Source: Phymatolithon calcareum (Eukaryota > Rhodophyta > Florideophyceae > Hapalidiales). Taken from it: a stretch of DNA of 64,000 bases. The stretch lies in the NCBI GenBank assembly GCA_977006965.1, contig OZ345361.1, positions 2,108,001 through 2,172,000 on the forward strand, in the 5' to 3' direction. Shown here piece by piece: positions 62,225 to 64,000 of this stretch; positions within the stretch are counted from its first letter, which is position 1; each line of letters begins with the position of its first letter. The translations under genes were made by a program, and so were the position numbers. Below the pieces are notes generated by a model. The model was not told the origin of the DNA. It was given only the letters and a program-made list of their open reading frames with translations, and made no database searches.

Positions 62225-64000
62225 ATGACCTCCAGAAAGGTGGACGCTCTCGTCACAATCAAGCGCTCCGGTGCCCTCGGCTTGCGCTACGAGTTCGACG
62301 AGCGCACTTGGTGCTCTATCGGCGCACATGCGGACTGCGACATCCGCATCCATGCAGAGAAGGTCGCCGTCCTGCATGGTCTCGTTAGCATTCTCGAAGA
62401 TGGTCCACTGATTTACGGCCTGGACAAAGATTTTCCAATCGAAATTCCGGAGCGACAGATTTCCCTCTCGGATAGCCGCTTCGCCCAGTTGCGTCATGGT
62501 GACGTCTTCTTTGTTGGTGAGCGCGCATTCCGATTCGAATCTGCGAATGGACCTGTGCTTCCAACTCCTGCCGTGTCCAAGTCGCTTTCGCGTACGTCTG
62601 GCGCTGATATTGAACTCCAACGCTCTAATGAGAACGTACCTCCTGTGAGTATTGAAGCCGTCTCGAAAAGAAAGAAGAAAAGTCGCAAGTCGTTGCTTAT
62701 TACAGACACTACTGAGAAGGTTGTGGAGGGGCCGAAGAGAGCCTCCATTATTCATAAGTCGAGACTCTCCCTTCCGGCCTCAAAAATTGTTCAGCAGCTT
62801 GTGCTTGACAATGAACTCAATCTGCCTGTCAAGTACTCCGATGTACAGCCGAAATCAAGGAAGTCCATGCCTGTGTTTCAATCAGCTATGGGTCAGATTA
62901 ATGTCAAGTATGGACAGACTGCTTCTGCCACCTGCGCTATGAACGTGCTGGGCGAAAAGAGGAAAAAGGAAGCGGAAGTGACTAGTACGCCAGCTTCGAA
63001 GCAACCGAAAGATGTTGCGTCGAAAACACCAGAGATCAAGCCTATTAGCACATTGAATTTTTATTCTACGCCAACAAAGACAATGATTAACTTGACGTCC
63101 GAGACTCCGACTATCGCAGCGGTCGGCACACCAAAGATTAATCCGGCAATAACACCGACGAAGAAACCCACTACATTGTTACCGAAAACACCACCTACAA
63201 CACCAGCGCCAATTCTCCTCTCTGAACAGAAGGAGCTAACTCGGACTCCAGCTCAAGGCTCTGCACTGACATCTAAATCTCTGGCGTGTGACGCATCGGA
63301 AATCGCTCCGGCACAGGTTAATCGCTTGCCCTCGAGACCCGCATTGACCCCAATGAAAGCAGGGACACCCATCAAATCCATCGCCCAGAGAAATAGAGGT
63401 GGGACGCTGAGAAATGTTAGTGTGATCACACCGCGAATGCCGACAGGTACGACCCCGAGAACCATTGGTGAGATGACTCCTAGAATGACACAGAAGTCAT
63501 CAGAGGGTTTCAGTCTGTCTTCTAGTTTCCCATCTCCGTTCGCCGGTCCTCGAAATGAGGGAACTCCAGTTGATAAGGCTTCGCGGTCAACCCCTCTGCA
63601 AGCAAGAATGCAAATCGATAAGACCTTGGGAATCCCAGAGCCAAGACGACTCGCAAACTTTGCTGGTACACCAACACGTAACCTCAGTGCTGCGCGGCGA
63701 GTGCCTATTTTTGAAAGAGTTCCGACTACCCCAACGCGAAACACCGCGAATCTCACCCCACGTCGAGTTCCCCTTTCTGAGCGTCCGGCGATGCCGTCGT
63801 CGAAAGGGATTACTCCTCGTCGCGTACCGTTCGCAGATCGATTGAGGACCCCGTCAGGCACCGCTACAGGTGGTGATCAGCGTCGGAATATGTCTGCACT
63901 CACTCCGCGTCGCAATATCTCTGCTCTTACGCCCCGTCGCCTTGCAAAACCAGGAGGTGCTCCACCCAGTACCCCAACCCGGAAACAAGTCGGGACCCCG
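62225..64000 (+). CDS. Ki-67-like FHA-domain chromosomal protein (partial)
   Basis: The frame from ATG at 62225 is open for 592 codons to the window edge, so the 3' end is missing. Residues about 5-108 form an FHA domain, with the phosphopeptide-binding type segment CSIGAHADCDIRIHAEKVAVLHGLVSI as in Ki-67. A basic stretch follows (SKRKKKSRKS). The rest is low complexity with very many S/T-P sites and a repeated TPRR motif (NLTPRRVPLSE, GITPRRVPFAD, ALTPRRNIS, ALTPRRLAK). Such arrays are typical of CDK-phosphorylated mitotic chromosome proteins. Ki-67 identity rests on the FHA type and the S/T-P-rich tail. Other nuclear FHA proteins are possible. Confidence 0.8.
   Translation, partial: MTSRKVDALVTIKRSGALGLRYEFDERTWCSIGAHADCDIRIHAEKVAVLHGLVSILEDGPLIYGLDKDFPIEIPERQISLSDSRFAQLRHGDVFFVGERAFRFESANGPVLPTPAVSKSLSRTSGADIELQRSNENVPPVSIEAVSKRKKKSRKSLLITDTTEKVVEGPKRASIIHKSRLSLPASKIVQQLVLDNELNLPVKYSDVQPKSRKSMPVFQSAMGQINVKYGQTASATCAMNVLGEKRKKEAEVTSTPASKQPKDVASKTPEIKPISTLNFYSTPTKTMINLTSETPTIAAVGTPKINPAITPTKKPTTLLPKTPPTTPAPILLSEQKELTRTPAQGSALTSKSLACDASEIAPAQVNRLPSRPALTPMKAGTPIKSIAQRNRGGTLRNVSVITPRMPTGTTPRTIGEMTPRMTQKSSEGFSLSSSFPSPFAGPRNEGTPVDKASRSTPLQARMQIDKTLGIPEPRRLANFAGTPTRNLSAARRVPIFERVPTTPTRNTANLTPRRVPLSERPAMPSSKGITPRRVPFADRLRTPSGTATGGDQRRNMSALTPRRNISALTPRRLAKPGGAPPSTPTRKQVGTP

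Noticed and set aside
62219-62755. 178-codon - strand frame
   Set aside because: Opposite the FHA domain coding region; the + strand frame has the domain and the long open length.
1-64000. tRNA or rRNA genes
   Set aside because: I looked for GGTTCGA-type T-loops with matching stems and for conserved rRNA words and found none convincing; a covariance-model search would be decisive.

Overview
The window is nuclear DNA of a eukaryote. Genes are compact and mostly intronless; the few introns are short (83-144 bp) with GT...AG borders. There are TATA boxes, AATAAA-type signals and E2F-type sites. The gene set (class II CPD photolyase, a CDC25/ACR2-like rhodanese, a ribokinase with a possible organellar leader, Fanzor nuclease, plant-like ribonucleotide reductase R2) fits a photosynthetic eukaryote. 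The few short introns and transposon-rich spacers make a red alga my best guess, but this is inference from gene content, not proof.

Layout. 1-2 kb: a decayed Fanzor element (+ strand). 2.4-4.2 kb: photolyase. 5.4-16.3 kb: an AT-rich block of two collinear copies (A and B) of one repeat unit, each carrying a small VOC/glyoxalase-like gene and riddled with nested insertions and perfect palindromes. 16.7-17.8 kb: a TLDc-domain gene with one intron. 18.5-28.5 kb: a putative ~10 kb DNA transposon with a 1437-aa CACTA/Plavaka-like transposase and two large unrecognised proteins. 29.3-30.4 kb: ribonucleotide reductase small subunit with two perfect E2F sites upstream. 31.0-31.8 kb: a 195-bp tandem repeat. 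33.3-35.7 kb: M3-family metallopeptidase with two introns. 35.8-39.3 kb: an intact Fanzor element (- strand), sister to the relic at the left edge. 41.6-43.4 kb: ribokinase and CDC25/ACR2-like rhodanese in a head-to-head pair. 44.7-48.0 kb: a PNUTS-like protein with a PP1-docking motif and a C-terminal CCCH finger. 48-54.6 kb: gene-poor, with a LINE relic. 54.6-56.4 kb: trehalase (GH37). 56.4-62.2 kb: gene-poor. 62.2-64.0 kb: the start of a Ki-67-like FHA protein that runs off the window.

Two signals stand out. First, long perfect palindromes (up to 93 bp) recur across the window. Where a paralogous copy exists (unit A versus unit B, relic versus intact Fanzor element), the paralogue often holds only one arm or holds the segment the other way round, so the palindromes look newly made by templated inverted insertion. 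Second, comparing paralogous copies gives real filled/empty sites: a LINE fragment with 13-bp target duplications, a SINE-like retroposon with 14-bp duplications, and an 89-bp unit present twice at about 99% identity. The main candidates for poorly described biology are the three-gene transposon cassette, the Fanzor element with its conserved upstream reading frame, and the VOC gene carried inside a repeat unit under apparent purifying selection.
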